DNA of 64,000 nucleotides, taken from NCBI RefSeq assembly GCF_020443565.1, contig NZ_JAIZZN010000013.1, positions 1 through 64,000 of the forward strand, in the 5' to 3' direction. This document shows, piece after piece, positions 26,843-36,040 of the stretch. This DNA comes from Clostridium sp. CS001 (lineage in GTDB: Bacteria > Bacillota > Clostridia > Clostridiales > Clostridiaceae). The translations under genes and the position numbers were made by a program. Position 1 is the stretch's first letter. Every line of letters begins with the position of its first letter. The notes beneath the pieces are model-generated. The model did no database searches. It was not told where the DNA came from and was given only the letters and a program-made list of their open reading frames with translations.

Positions 26843-26883
26843 ATAAGTTATTTAGTCACATGATATGTGCCTAAATAACTTAT
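26843..26883. repeat. 41-bp near-perfect palindrome
   Basis: ATAAGTTATTTAG and CTAAATAACTTAT (13 bp each) enclose TCACATGATATGTGC, which itself pairs. There is no T-run, so it is more an operator, protein-binding site or cruciform than a typical terminator. It lies 60 bp past the NlpC/P60 gene stop (minus strand) and just 5' of the coat remnant. Confidence 0.6.
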
Positions 26884-26942
26884 ATTGTAGAGTGTGCATC
26901 GAACAAACTATAGAACAGTACTTATAACAATATATTTACTTT

Positions 26943-28025
26943 TTATTTTACCCGTCGACCTGTTAGATAATCTGGTCTTGTCATAGGTGAAATTTTAAGT
27001 ACATCTCCTGTACGAGGAGAATGGATATAAGTATTATCCCCAACGTAAATACCCATGTGATGAGGATTACCAGCACTTCCGAAGAAGACCAAATCTCCTG
27101 GTTTAAGGTTATCTCTAGATACTTGTACACCATCATTTATCTGATCATAGGTTGTTCTTCCTACAGATATTCCAAAATGCCTATATACATATTGCGTAAA
27201 TCCTGAGCAATCAAAGCCTGTAGAAGGTGATGTTCCGCCCCATAAATATGGTGTGCCAAGAAAGTTAGAAGCATAGGCTATTATAGCATCTTCTGATATA
27301 GCCGCTGAACCTCTTGAAGGTGTATATTTAGGCACTGATTTTCTTATTTGATTTATTTTCGTTATGCTTTTATTTACTAATAGTTGAGAATCACTTATCT
27401 GTCCTGCAAGAAGATTTTCTTTGCTCTTTAGTTCCATTATCAATTTATTTTGTGACTCTTTAGTGACAATTATCGTAGCTAGCTTCGCCTTATTTTCCAC
27501 TTGCAAAGTTAGTAATGTTTCCTTTGTCTTATTTAAGCTTTGCTGCTTTTCATCTAATTCTTTCTTAGTTGCTTCAAAGCCACCCATTACTTTTTTATCA
27601 AAGTCTATAATGGTTTTTATGTTTTCTACTCTTGATACAAAGTCTCCAAAACTCTCTGCATTAAGGATAATACTCATATACCCATCAAATCCGTTTATGT
27701 ACATGGTTCTCATTCTACTATTAAATAATTCTTGTTCCTTTTGGGACTCCTTTTCAACCTGCTTAACCTCCGCTGTAGCGCTTTCAATTGCCTTTTCAGT
27801 TTCAGATATTTTGCCTTTATTCTCTTCTGTTTTAGCCATGATTTTTACAATTTCATTATCAAAGTGTTCTATTTTCGTTTCAAGTTCTTCTCTCTCCGCT
27901 TGAATTTTCGTTAGTGAATTCTTTTGCTGTTGTAATTTCTCATTTGTTGGAACTGCCAATGCAGTTACATTTAAAGTGAAAATTAAAGTTATCACAACTG
28001 CGAAATTTCTCAAGGCATACTTCAT
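26943..28025 (-). CDS. Secreted NlpC/P60 peptidoglycan endopeptidase with coiled-coil domain
   Basis: A 360-residue exported cell-wall hydrolase. A signal peptide (MKYALRNFAVVITLIFTLNV, then TALA) precedes a long coiled coil (about 25-215) of the CwlO/PcsB type containing FNSRMRTMYINGFDGYMSII. The C-terminal NlpC/P60 domain has the catalytic Cys in GTSPSTGFDCSGFTQYVY, His in NPHHMGIYVG and a final His in DNTYIHSPRTG. It would cut D-Glu-diamino-acid bonds in wall peptides. ATG 28025 follows AAAGGAGAT; the reading to 28064 lacks a site. Coiled-coil heads of this kind are usually activated by FtsEX. Confidence 0.92.
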   Translation of the reverse strand: MKYALRNFAVVITLIFTLNVTALAVPTNEKLQQQKNSLTKIQAEREELETKIEHFDNEIVKIMAKTEENKGKISETEKAIESATAEVKQVEKESQKEQELFNSRMRTMYINGFDGYMSIILNAESFGDFVSRVENIKTIIDFDKKVMGGFEATKKELDEKQQSLNKTKETLLTLQVENKAKLATIIVTKESQNKLIMELKSKENLLAGQISDSQLLVNKSITKINQIRKSVPKYTPSRGSAAISEDAIIAYASNFLGTPYLWGGTSPSTGFDCSGFTQYVYRHFGISVGRTTYDQINDGVQVSRDNLKPGDLVFFGSAGNPHHMGIYVGDNTYIHSPRTGDVLKISPMTRPDYLTGRRVK

Positions 28026-28480
28026 AAATATATCTCCTTTACTTATTTCGACTTTATAAAACATAGATTAAATATATCAAAAACTTATGTAGTTATTATG
28101 AAGATTGTCCACCTTTACGCAATTGGAAAACATTACATGGATAGAAATTAACTAATATGATTAAATTTCATTACTTTTTCAGGATAATATTATAAACATA
28201 AAAACACATAATAAATATTTTAGGATAGCAAAACAATATAGGATAAATAGTAGATAGACTATTTATCATATATTGTTTTTAAATCTATGTATTAAATATT
28301 CATATCAAATGTAGTTTTAATATCAATATCAATCCTCAATATATAAATGTATATACATTAGTATATATACCCTCTTCATAATTGTAAATATCTTATTGTA
28401 ATAATAACTCATATATTAATGTTCTTTTTTATTTGTATTAAAAATACTAATAATATATATCAATTATGTTAGGAGAAATT
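28026..28480. other. Divergent intergenic region with long hairpin
   Basis: It separates the NlpC/P60 gene (minus) from the ZIP gene (plus). AAAACAATATAGGATAAATAG and its imperfect complement form a 22-bp stem at 28230-28279, followed by TTTTTAAATC on the plus strand, which could terminate or attenuate transcription toward the ZIP gene. No clear promoter was identified and no gene is seen. Confidence 0.45.
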
Positions 28481-29236
28481 ATGAATGGGATTTTAAATAA
28501 TATAATAGCTACAGGAATTTTAGGCTTTCTCACAGGTTGGGTAGGTATTCTTATTGGTATCTTATTTTCTTTTTTTATTAAACGAAGAGGAAGGCGATTT
28601 AAAGGTACTACATTAGGTTTTATTGGGGGATTAATGCTTGCAATTGTATGCTTTGATTTATTGCCTGAATCCTTTGAAGCAGGCAGTATTTACATAGCAA
28701 CGGTTGGAATTACTTTTGGACTTATTTTAGCAGTAATTCTTGATGGCCGATTAGATCATGATAAAATAACTGTATCAAATAACGAAAATCATAGGTTTTT
28801 AAAAGCTGCTATCTTTATGGCGATTGCAATAGGTATTCATAATATCCCTAGTGGTATAGCTCTAGGTTCACTTTTTTCAACTTCACCAATAAAAGGCTTT
28901 CACCTTGCTATTGCCTTAATTCTTCATGGGATTCCTGAAGGACTAGCAGTTGGAATTTTTTTGAGAGAATGTAACACTAGGACCTTTACTCTTATACTTA
29001 TCTCAGTGCTCACATCTATACCAATGGGCTTAGGGTCCTTGCTAGGAGGTATAATAAGTAAAATATCACCTATTATAATCTGTATAAGTCTTGCATTTGC
29101 TGGTGGAATGATTTTATATATCATTTGTAGAGAAACACTTCCTTCTGCGCGCGATACTTGGAAAGGAAGATTATCTACTATAGGAAATGTGATAGGCATG
29201 ATTGCTGGAATACTAATAGTATCATTCTTGCGTTAA
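28481..29236 (+). CDS. ZIP family metal transporter
   Basis: A 251-residue membrane protein with eight predicted helices. The two ZIP signature helices are clear: HNIPSGIALGSL and HGIPEGLAVGIF, whose His/Glu residues form the binuclear metal site. ZIP proteins import Zn, Fe or Mn. ATG 28481 has TTAGGAG upstream. A cytoplasmic loop carries DHDKITVSNNENH. The protein lies near the CadA efflux operon, so import and export of divalent metals are encoded within 6 kb. Confidence 0.92.
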   Translation: MNGILNNIIATGILGFLTGWVGILIGILFSFFIKRRGRRFKGTTLGFIGGLMLAIVCFDLLPESFEAGSIYIATVGITFGLILAVILDGRLDHDKITVSNNENHRFLKAAIFMAIAIGIHNIPSGIALGSLFSTSPIKGFHLAIALILHGIPEGLAVGIFLRECNTRTFTLILISVLTSIPMGLGSLLGGIISKISPIIICISLAFAGGMILYIICRETLPSARDTWKGRLSTIGNVIGMIAGILIVSFLR

Positions 29237-29240
29237 TACA

Positions 29241-29279
29241 ATTAAACTCCTATTAATATTAAAATTAATAGGAGTTTTG
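29241..29279. terminator. Bidirectional terminator between ZIP and nhaC genes
   Basis: AAACTCCTATTAAT and ATTAATAGGAGTTTT form a perfect stem with short loop; T-runs flank both sides. It serves the two convergent genes. Confidence 0.75.
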
Positions 29280-29289
29280 TCTGATAATT

Positions 29290-30723
29290 TTAAATTATAA
29301 ACGCAAATACTATAAACAAAATTGAAGAAATTATTATAGAAACAATGCTATAGGGTAAGATTGTCTTAACATGTTTCATTAATGGGACTTCAGCTATGGT
29401 AGATGAAAGTATTGCTGTTTCTCCAAGCGGAGATGCATTATCTCCTAATGAACCACCAGCAAGCACAGCTCCTATAACTAAAGGCAGATTTGAATTTGTA
29501 GTTACTGCAAGAGGAACAGCAATTGGCATTAATAATGCCCATGTACCCCAAGCAGAACCCATAAAGTATGATGCTGCACATCCTATTAAGAATATTACAA
29601 CAGGTATTAATATAGTGGGGACTTGTGGTCCAATAGCATTTGTAATAAATTTTACAAAGCCTAAATCTCCCATGATACTTGATAATCCCCAGCTTAGAAC
29701 TAAAACAATAATAGGAGGCATCATTTCATTTCCACCTGATAGAAAATGACCTTCAATTTCTTTCATAGGTATTTTTTGTATTAAGTAAAATATTGTAGTG
29801 ATTACAACAGAAACTACACCTGAAATTAAAATTGATTTTTCAAATTCTGCATTCATTATTGCTCCTAAAAATCCTTGACCTTTACCTCTTCCTGTATACC
29901 AAAAGAAGAAGAAGGTAGTTACAATAAGTAGTGCAAGAGGAAAAATCAAATTAAATGGACGTGGTGGTGCTTTTTCTTCAAATTCACATTGTTCATGAGC
30001 TTCATGTCCATGTTCATCACCACTCTCTTCATCAGTTTCTTTTGAATCTTTTATCTTATTAACTACTTTATCAAATTTAAGATTAAAAAGTATGATACCT
30101 ATACTTATAAGTATCATAATGATGGCATAAAAATTAAATGGAATACTTCTTAAATATAGATTGTAGGCTGACTCTTTAACACCTGCCTTACTTAAGGAAG
30201 AATTAATTACCCCAATAATATAACCTACATAAGTAGTTCCAAATGGTATTAGAATAATTAAAAGACATGAAGTTACGTTAACTACTACAGCTAATTTCTC
30301 CTTACTTCCTTTAGTCTTTTCTATCAGTGCTTTACCTATTGTACCTGTAGATATTACATGAAATCAACAATCAATGAAAGTGAATATACTAACTAACCAT
30401 ACTGTACCTAAAGCACCCTTTTCTGATTTAACATATTTGTTAGCTAATTCTGAAAAACCTTTTATACCTCCTGACATCTTCATTATTTCTCCAAAGGCTC
30501 CAAATAAAAATAAAAACATTATTATATATACACTTTCTTCATTTGCAGCAGACTTTACTAAATGTTCAATAGCTAAAATACACCCATTAATTATATTCCC
30601 CCCAGCAAGTAGTATACCTCCAGCTAAAACTCCTACTACTAGTGCAGCTATAATTCTCTTTGTAGTCATAGCTAAAATAATGACTATAATAGGTATAAAC
30701 AACGAAATTAATCCTTGACTCAT
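29290..30723 (-). pseudogene. NhaC-family Na+/H+ antiporter, one in-frame TGA
   Basis: Read as one 477-codon frame from ATG 30723 this is a full-length NhaC-family antiporter with about 11 helices: VWLVSIFTFIDC near codon 115, then the stop TGA at 30364-30366, then FHVISTGTIGKALIEKTKGS, and onward to GSAWGTWALLMPIAVPLAV and LAGGSLGDNASPLGETAIL. A His/Glu-rich cytoplasmic loop (EHGHEAHEQCEFEE) separates the halves. The same frame is open on both sides, so the only lesion is TGA, most simply TGG (Trp) to TGA. No other damage is visible. The gene is probably inactivated recently, or this is a sequencing error. Confidence 0.85.
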
Positions 30724-30774
30724 ATTATCTACTTCCTTTTCAGTATTTTTTCATATACTTATTGTTTACAAAAA

Positions 30775-30843
30775 CACTAAAATTACACTTGATAATTTTA
30801 GTGCAAAAAACCACTGTTAAAAAATTTTAACAGTGGTTTTTTT
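30775..30843. terminator. Double hairpin terminator region
   Basis: CACTAAAATTA and TAATTTTAGTG (30775-30803) form one stem. AAAAAACCACTGTTAAAA with its complement (30805-30843) forms a second, perfect stem with T-runs on both strands. It lies downstream of the amidase gene (minus) and upstream of nhaC. Confidence 0.8.
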
Positions 30844-30923
30844 GCAATTTAAATAACTATAAAAACTATATTGATCAGGCTTTTAAAATGCCCAAATCGC
30901 ATTCTTTAAAAGCGTTCTCAGTT

Positions 30924-32945
30924 TTAAAATACTATATTACTTATACCTAAACTCTTAAGAATGCCCGTTGAAATCGCCTTAGCTAATTTATTTTGGTAAT
31001 CTTCTGAAGCTAATAGCTTTTCTTCTACCGGATTAGAAATAAATGATGTTTCAACCAATATAGCCGTAGCATCCATATTTCTTAAAACATAGAAATTTGC
31101 TGTTTTAATTCCCCTATTCGACTTTCCAGTTTCTTTGATTAATTCAGTTTGGACAGCCTGAGCTAACTTTGCTCCAGATTGATTACCCCCGTAATAATAA
31201 GTTTCGATGCCAACTGCTGCCGCCGTAGCGCTATTCGCATGAATGCTTACAAAATAATCTGGTTTAGCTTTATTAGAAATATCACATCTTGCTTGAAGAT
31301 TTTGAGTTTCATTAGTGGACCAAGTTATATTGTCACTTGTTCTTGTGTATATGGTTTCAACACCATTCTTAGCTAATATACTCCCTACTTTTAAAGTAAC
31401 TGCTAGTGTTACAGACTTTTCATTAATGCCTGTTGGTCCTGCTGCTCCCGGATCAAATCCTCCATGCCCTGCATCTAAAACTACTTTATAGTTTGTTTTA
31501 GTAGTTTCTATTACATTTACTACCAAACTAACTTTTTTAGTGCTCTCTTTAATAGTTCCTTGAAACGCATACACTCCAACTTTGTTTGTATCTAGTGATT
31601 TAATATCCCAAACTACATCTACTTCTTTTTCAGTGCCACTATCTGTAGTTACCTTAATTATTAAAGGCAAAGTGTATTTATCATTTTTTTTTACGTTTTC
31701 CGTAATATCATTTATATATATGTTACCTGGACTTGTATTTCCATCTCCACTGCCATTTTGGGGATTTAGACTTATGTATTTTTTAACTGCTTCTGTAAAA
31801 GCTAAAGCTAACTTATCTTTATATTCGCTAGTTTTTAGTTTGCTTTCTTCACTTTTATTAGTTATAAAACCTAATGCCGCCATAGCTCCTGGTGCATTAG
31901 AGAGTTTCAAACTATTAAAATCACTTTCTTTAATTCCTCTATCTAGTGCTGCAGTTTTACTTATTAATTGCGATTGGATATATTCAGCTAATTGCTTGCC
32001 TTTTGCATTGCCTTTTAAGTAAAAAGTCTCTATACCATTAGTAGCTTCAGAAGTGTAGCTATTACAACTAATTGTTATAAGCAAATCTGCCTTAGCATTA
32101 TTTGCAATATTAATTCTTTCTTGTATCTCATTGCTACTATTCCAAGTTACACTATCTCCCGACCTAGTGTAAACAACTTGCACATTTTCTTTTTGCAAAA
32201 GCTTTCCTAGTCTTAAAGCCACATCTAAATTAACATCTTTTTCTTTTAATCCAGTAGGTCCAACACTACCACTGTCACTACCGCCTCTTGCTGCATTTAT
32301 ACATACAATGAATTTTGAAGCTTGTTTTTTGCTTACCTGAATTATAGCTTTAACTTTCTTATCATAATTTTTTATGGTTCCTTCATAGGTATAAGCACCT
32401 GATTTATCTAGATTTACGAAATCTTGAAGCCATTCCACTTGTACTTCTTTTTTCGAATTATCGCTCATTGTGGCTTGTACAGTTTTAGGGAATGTATATT
32501 TGCTACCCTCTTCTAAATTAGTCATTATATCTTGTACTGAAGCTATTTTTAAAACAGGTGCACTTTGAGTATTAAAATTCATTCTAACTTCACTTGTCAG
32601 AGGTTTTCCATCTACAGACCTAACCTTTTCCGTCACTATCAAAGTATATGGTTTACTATATTCATAATTTTTTATAGCTTGTACTATTACGTCTTTATTG
32701 TTATTAGCTAAACTAACTTTAATATCTACGTATTTATTATTTTCCCCAATCACTTTAATATTCGTGGTGTTTACGGTAGTAGCACTTAAAGGTTTATTAA
32801 AACTTACTGTCCAAGGTTTAGTAACTACCACATCTTTTTTAGAACCCAAATTTGTATAGGTACTAGCCTTTACAATTATTTGCATAGGTATACATAATAC
32901 AAAAGCTAAAATCATAATTATAAATGCTTTAAAGATATTTTTCAT
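30924..32945 (-). CDS. Secreted N-acetylmuramoyl-L-alanine amidase with two Amidase_3 domains, the first degenerate
   Basis: A 673-residue exported protein: signal peptide, an Ig-like domain (about 30-130), a Big_4-like linker domain, a first Amidase_3 fold (about 213-395), a second linker domain, and a second Amidase_3 fold (about 487-668). The second is catalytically complete: VVLDAGHGGFDPG, SIHANSATAAAVGIE and ILVETSFISNPVEE supply two His and Glu ligands. In the first, the same places read CINAARGGSDSG, ISCNSYTSEATNGIE and AALGFITNKSEE, so zinc ligands and the catalytic Glu are gone. It likely serves as a binding module. The protein acts on wall peptides outside the cell. Confidence 0.92.
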   Translation of the reverse strand: MKNIFKAFIIMILAFVLCIPMQIIVKASTYTNLGSKKDVVVTKPWTVSFNKPLSATTVNTTNIKVIGENNKYVDIKVSLANNNKDVIVQAIKNYEYSKPYTLIVTEKVRSVDGKPLTSEVRMNFNTQSAPVLKIASVQDIMTNLEEGSKYTFPKTVQATMSDNSKKEVQVEWLQDFVNLDKSGAYTYEGTIKNYDKKVKAIIQVSKKQASKFIVCINAARGGSDSGSVGPTGLKEKDVNLDVALRLGKLLQKENVQVVYTRSGDSVTWNSSNEIQERINIANNAKADLLITISCNSYTSEATNGIETFYLKGNAKGKQLAEYIQSQLISKTAALDRGIKESDFNSLKLSNAPGAMAALGFITNKSEESKLKTSEYKDKLALAFTEAVKKYISLNPQNGSGDGNTSPGNIYINDITENVKKNDKYTLPLIIKVTTDSGTEKEVDVVWDIKSLDTNKVGVYAFQGTIKESTKKVSLVVNVIETTKTNYKVVLDAGHGGFDPGAAGPTGINEKSVTLAVTLKVGSILAKNGVETIYTRTSDNITWSTNETQNLQARCDISNKAKPDYFVSIHANSATAAAVGIETYYYGGNQSGAKLAQAVQTELIKETGKSNRGIKTANFYVLRNMDATAILVETSFISNPVEEKLLASEDYQNKLAKAISTGILKSLGISNIVF

Positions 32946-33582
32946 ATAAGCCCTCCTAAGCCGTCATAGTTTTCATATTTAATTATTTATATCATTATTT
33001 AGGTTATTTTAAGTATGGATGTAAATTGTGGGTTTAATCGTGAGTTAATTATACTATACTTTTGTTTTCCTTTCTATAATTTATGAGTATTTTTTAATAC
33101 TTTTCAAAAATGCATTGAAATTCATTTTTTTACTTTTACAATAGTTTTCTCTGACAATTTTTATAAAGTTACCGCGATTTCAAATGGTTATTCGACCAAA
33201 AATGCCAGTCATTTTTGGTCATATTTTCGATCCAGTTATTGTTCTATATTCTAACCAACTCTTTATCTTGCATTGGCTTAATTATAGTATCATTTTAAAA
33301 TATTTGAGGAGTTTTTTAATGTTTACTCATTTGAATTTAGTTGTTAGTAAAAATAATATAGGATTTTTTATTGCATGGATTAGAGCAATGCTTAGGATGC
33401 CGCTTAACATTAATCCATTTTTACCAACCAACTCCTCCATGGCCTTACATTTTTAACATCTACATCTAAATCAATGGCAGGTATTTCAATTTACCATACA
33501 TCTATGAAAAAAAAAGAATTTAGCTAGATTTATTTACATAAACCAAACTAAATTCTCATGAAGGCAAATAATTACATCAATT
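32946..33582. other. Intergenic region with palindrome and doubtful small reading frames
   Basis: GACCAAAAATG-CCAGT-CATTTTTGGTC (33194-33220) is a perfect 11-bp inverted repeat. Plus strand ATG 33319 with GAGGAG upstream opens 45 codons (to 33456). The minus strand over the same bases encodes EELVGKNGLMLSGILSIA and, in another frame, AIDLDVDVKNVRPWRSW, suggesting a decayed minus-strand gene instead. I cannot identify either. Little else is seen in the 637 bases. Confidence 0.35.
33319..33456 (+). CDS. Possible small protein, 45 aa
   Basis: ATG 33319 follows GAGGAG by a good distance and opens MFTHLNLVVSKNNIGFFIAW and a further 25 residues. No family is recognised and the opposite strand also looks like a remnant of coding sequence, so this call is weak. 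It lies upstream of no co-directional gene. Confidence 0.2.
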   Translation: MFTHLNLVVSKNNIGFFIAWIRAMLRMPLNINPFLPTNSSMALHF

Positions 33583-35226
33583 CTACACATTAACTTTATT
33601 TATATTGTTAGTGCTTGTGAGAATACTCTTTAACTCTATTATTGGAACTACCTTTCTAGTGCCATACTTTAGTAACCATTCTTCATTCTCTCTTTTTAGG
33701 CATAAAGTATTGCCATCTCCTAATGTTCTCTTCTCATTAACGTCTAGGTCAACAGTCCAACATACAACATAATCAAAAGTTTCATATGGATGATCATGTT
33801 TAAACAAACTACTTAATTTATACTCTATCTCAACTAATACTATCTTATTATCACAATCTAAACATATCATATCGGTAGTAGCTTGGTTTGAATAATGTCC
33901 AATTTTATTAATACTTCTTATTAAATGTTTTGTTTTTTCATTAGATATTATTGCAACAAATAGTAAAGCAACCTGTGATTCATTGTCAGGTTTTTTAACA
34001 ATAGGGATTTCATTTATTGATAAGTTATTTAAATCATTAAATTTTTCTAGTCTCTCAAGATTTTTTTTGTGTTTTTCCTTTATTTGATAGTTTAACTCTT
34101 CAATTTTCCTTAGTTTGAAATAACATTCATTAGCTAGAGGAAGGATGTTTTCTTCTATTATTTTTCTAGCCTCTTGCAAAACCCATTTAACTTTTGGATC
34201 ATTAGAATTAGATAAATTATTTCTATCTGCAGTTAACTCAAAAGCCTGTGAATTAACCAATAAGTGAAAATGATGAAATTTTGGATCTGCCAGCAAACTT
34301 ATTTTCTTTGTAAAAGGTATAAAATCTTTAGCTAGATATATTCCAAATCTTGATTTTAGGCTTTCGCCCTGCTTCAACTTTGCAATCTTTTTCCTACAAT
34401 TAACACCTGATACCGTACCATATATTTGAAATGATACGTATTGACCATCAATATTTGTAGCTTTGTGATATGGTCCAAAATGTCTGCAATAATTTACTGA
34501 CTTTTTATAAATTAGCTCTCCATAATATTCTTTTGGATTTTCTTGTGGTGGATAAAATTCATGTACCCCTGCAATTTCTTCTTTTATATTTAAGATTTTA
34601 TCCTCAATAAAAATCCTTGGTGCTATTTGCATATTATTTATATATTTATGTAATTCCATATAATTTGCAAAATAGGTCTTAAAGCTTCCAGCTGCAGTAA
34701 ACCATAATATATAATCCTTTATAATTTCAAAATTAAAATATTTCTCCGGGTTATTAATTGCATAATCCTCAATCAATACAGATGTTCCAACATTTCCAGA
34801 CCTTGAAGTATTTCTCTCAACAGTATACTCTGGTAGAATGTTGCTACATAGTGATTCCCATGGATTTTCCATTGTAACTTTATATGCCACATTGTCCTTA
34901 GTTTGTGTGCACATAGTTACTTTTTTACTTTTAAGATAAGTTTTTGTACCTAATCCTTTCTCACCTATGCCGATAACCCCTTTGTTTGAATCACCTAAAT
35001 TAAAAAATCTATGTATACCTTCGATATTCATACCATTACCATCATCCTGAACTTCTATAACAAAATTGCCATAAGTGTTTCTATAAACAATAATTGAAAT
35101 GTTTTTTGCACCAGCATCATTAGAATTACTTAAAGCTTCACGCAAAATTTCTAATGGATTTACAATATTCTGAGCAATTTCTTTGAAAAGTGATATATCT
35201 TTTACCTGTGGTTTATATACTTCCAT
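33583..35226 (-). CDS. GHKL (Hsp90/MORC-like) ATPase with C-terminal nuclease-like motif
   Basis: A 547-residue protein. The N-terminal Bergerat ATP site is clear: N-box EALSNSNDAGA (Glu30, Asn34, Asp37), DDGNGM (about 61-66) and GIGEKGLGTKTYLKS (about 86-100), as in MORC/Hsp90/MutL ATPases. The middle resembles a transducer region. Near residues 453-500, TDMICLDCDNKIVLVEIEYK followed by HDHPYETFDYVVCWTVD has the spacing of a PD-(D/E)xK-like core (Asp, ExE, Lys), inferred. The 120-bp region upstream has two inverted repeats and a divergent XRE gene. It lies beside a recombinase block, so an anti-phage or anti-plasmid role is plausible but unproven. I do not know a named system of this exact form. 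Confidence 0.75.
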   Translation of the reverse strand: MEVYKPQVKDISLFKEIAQNIVNPLEILREALSNSNDAGAKNISIIVYRNTYGNFVIEVQDDGNGMNIEGIHRFFNLGDSNKGVIGIGEKGLGTKTYLKSKKVTMCTQTKDNVAYKVTMENPWESLCSNILPEYTVERNTSRSGNVGTSVLIEDYAINNPEKYFNFEIIKDYILWFTAAGSFKTYFANYMELHKYINNMQIAPRIFIEDKILNIKEEIAGVHEFYPPQENPKEYYGELIYKKSVNYCRHFGPYHKATNIDGQYVSFQIYGTVSGVNCRKKIAKLKQGESLKSRFGIYLAKDFIPFTKKISLLADPKFHHFHLLVNSQAFELTADRNNLSNSNDPKVKWVLQEARKIIEENILPLANECYFKLRKIEELNYQIKEKHKKNLERLEKFNDLNNLSINEIPIVKKPDNESQVALLFVAIISNEKTKHLIRSINKIGHYSNQATTDMICLDCDNKIVLVEIEYKLSSLFKHDHPYETFDYVVCWTVDLDVNEKRTLGDGNTLCLKRENEEWLLKYGTRKVVPIIELKSILTSTNNINKVNV

Positions 35227-35239
35227 TTATTACACCAGC

Positions 35240-35286
35240 CTTCAAATATTTTTGAAGAAAATACTAACTTGTGTGGTTATCACACA
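35240..35286. promoter_or_regulatory. Divergent control region between GHKL ATPase and XRE genes
   Basis: Two perfect inverted repeats: CTTCAAA-TATT-TTTGAAG (35240-35257) and TGTGTG-GTTAT-CACACA (35270-35286). TATAAT on the minus strand directly abuts the second (35286-35291). Such symmetric sites between an XRE regulator and a divergent effector are typical repressor operators. Confidence 0.6.
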
Positions 35287-35347
35287 TTATATTATTTTCT
35301 TTCCTATAAAATCTATACATAATATATATAAATTGAGGTTGATTAAT

Positions 35348-35569
35348 TTGGGTAATAGAAATATAATCGGGAAAAATATTAACTTAATACGAAAGCGTAA
35401 GGAAATCACTCAAGAACAACTAACTGCTAGATTAAATGTCCAAGGTATTGAAATTGATAGACCTATGATTTCAAAGATTGAAAGACAAACAAGAGAAATA
35501 TTAGATTATGAAATTAAAGCAATTGCTATTGCCTTAGGTGTTACAATTGAAGATTTGTTCAAAGAATAA
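35348..35569 (+). CDS. XRE-family helix-turn-helix regulator
   Basis: A 73-residue HTH_3 protein starting at TTG 35348, preceded by GAGGTT: NIIGKNINLIRKRKEITQEQ, then DRPMISKIERQTREILDYEI and a short last helix IALGVTIEDLFKE. The whole protein is one DNA-binding domain, as in regulators of restriction-modification, toxin-antitoxin and defence genes. It is divergent from the GHKL ATPase and probably represses both through the palindromes between them. Confidence 0.85.
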   Translation: MGNRNIIGKNINLIRKRKEITQEQLTARLNVQGIEIDRPMISKIERQTREILDYEIKAIAIALGVTIEDLFKE

Positions 35570-35613
35570 AACTAACACAACGCGTAAAAACACTTATGCA
35601 TTGTGTTAGTTTT
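35568..35613 (+). terminator. XRE gene terminator
   Basis: AAACTAACACAA and TTGTGTTAGTTT form a perfect 12-bp stem with an 18- to 20-nt loop, followed by TTATTATC. It begins at the XRE stop codon. Confidence 0.7.
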
Positions 35614-36040
35614 TATTATCTTAGATTAGCTAAGCTAAAAATTTAACGTAGTATTATTTATTTTCTAATGGAATTGTTATTCTCTAATTCAGGAATCTAC
35701 TAGTAGCCTTTTTATCTAAGACACTTTTGCTGTATCACTACACTTGTTAAAATACGAGAAACTTTCTCTGGCAAAAGACTCGATATAGTCATCTGATATT
35801 AGTTTTTCTTATTATATTACTTGTAATCTCCATGATTACTTTTTCCTTCTGTTATCTTTCGACATATATTACTTTTACAAATGGGGAGCGTTTTTATGTA
35901 ATTCTCTTGTCTTAATCGCTATGTTATACTAACCCTGAATGAAAAAATTCATGCATGTGAAATTTCTTGCAACAACACCTTAGAACTGTCATTAGGTTAT
36001 TTATGTGTTTTATCTATGCTTAACTGCTACCAGCAAGCTC
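35614..36040. other. Region between XRE gene and recombinase block; no gene seen
   Basis: GAGAAA-CTTTCTC (about 35757-35770) is a small palindrome. TGTATCACTACAC near 35730 weakly recalls TGTATCACTCTACA in the tandem repeats at 43.1-43.3 kb, which could mark a recombinase-binding site at the other side of the block. I see no open frame or clear promoter. Confidence 0.3.

Noticed and set aside
30364-30366. Selenocysteine codon in the NhaC antiporter
   Set aside because: The TGA is inside a membrane-helix region of a family with no known selenoprotein, no SECIS-like hairpin was recognised directly after it, and Trp (TGG) gives a simple explanation.
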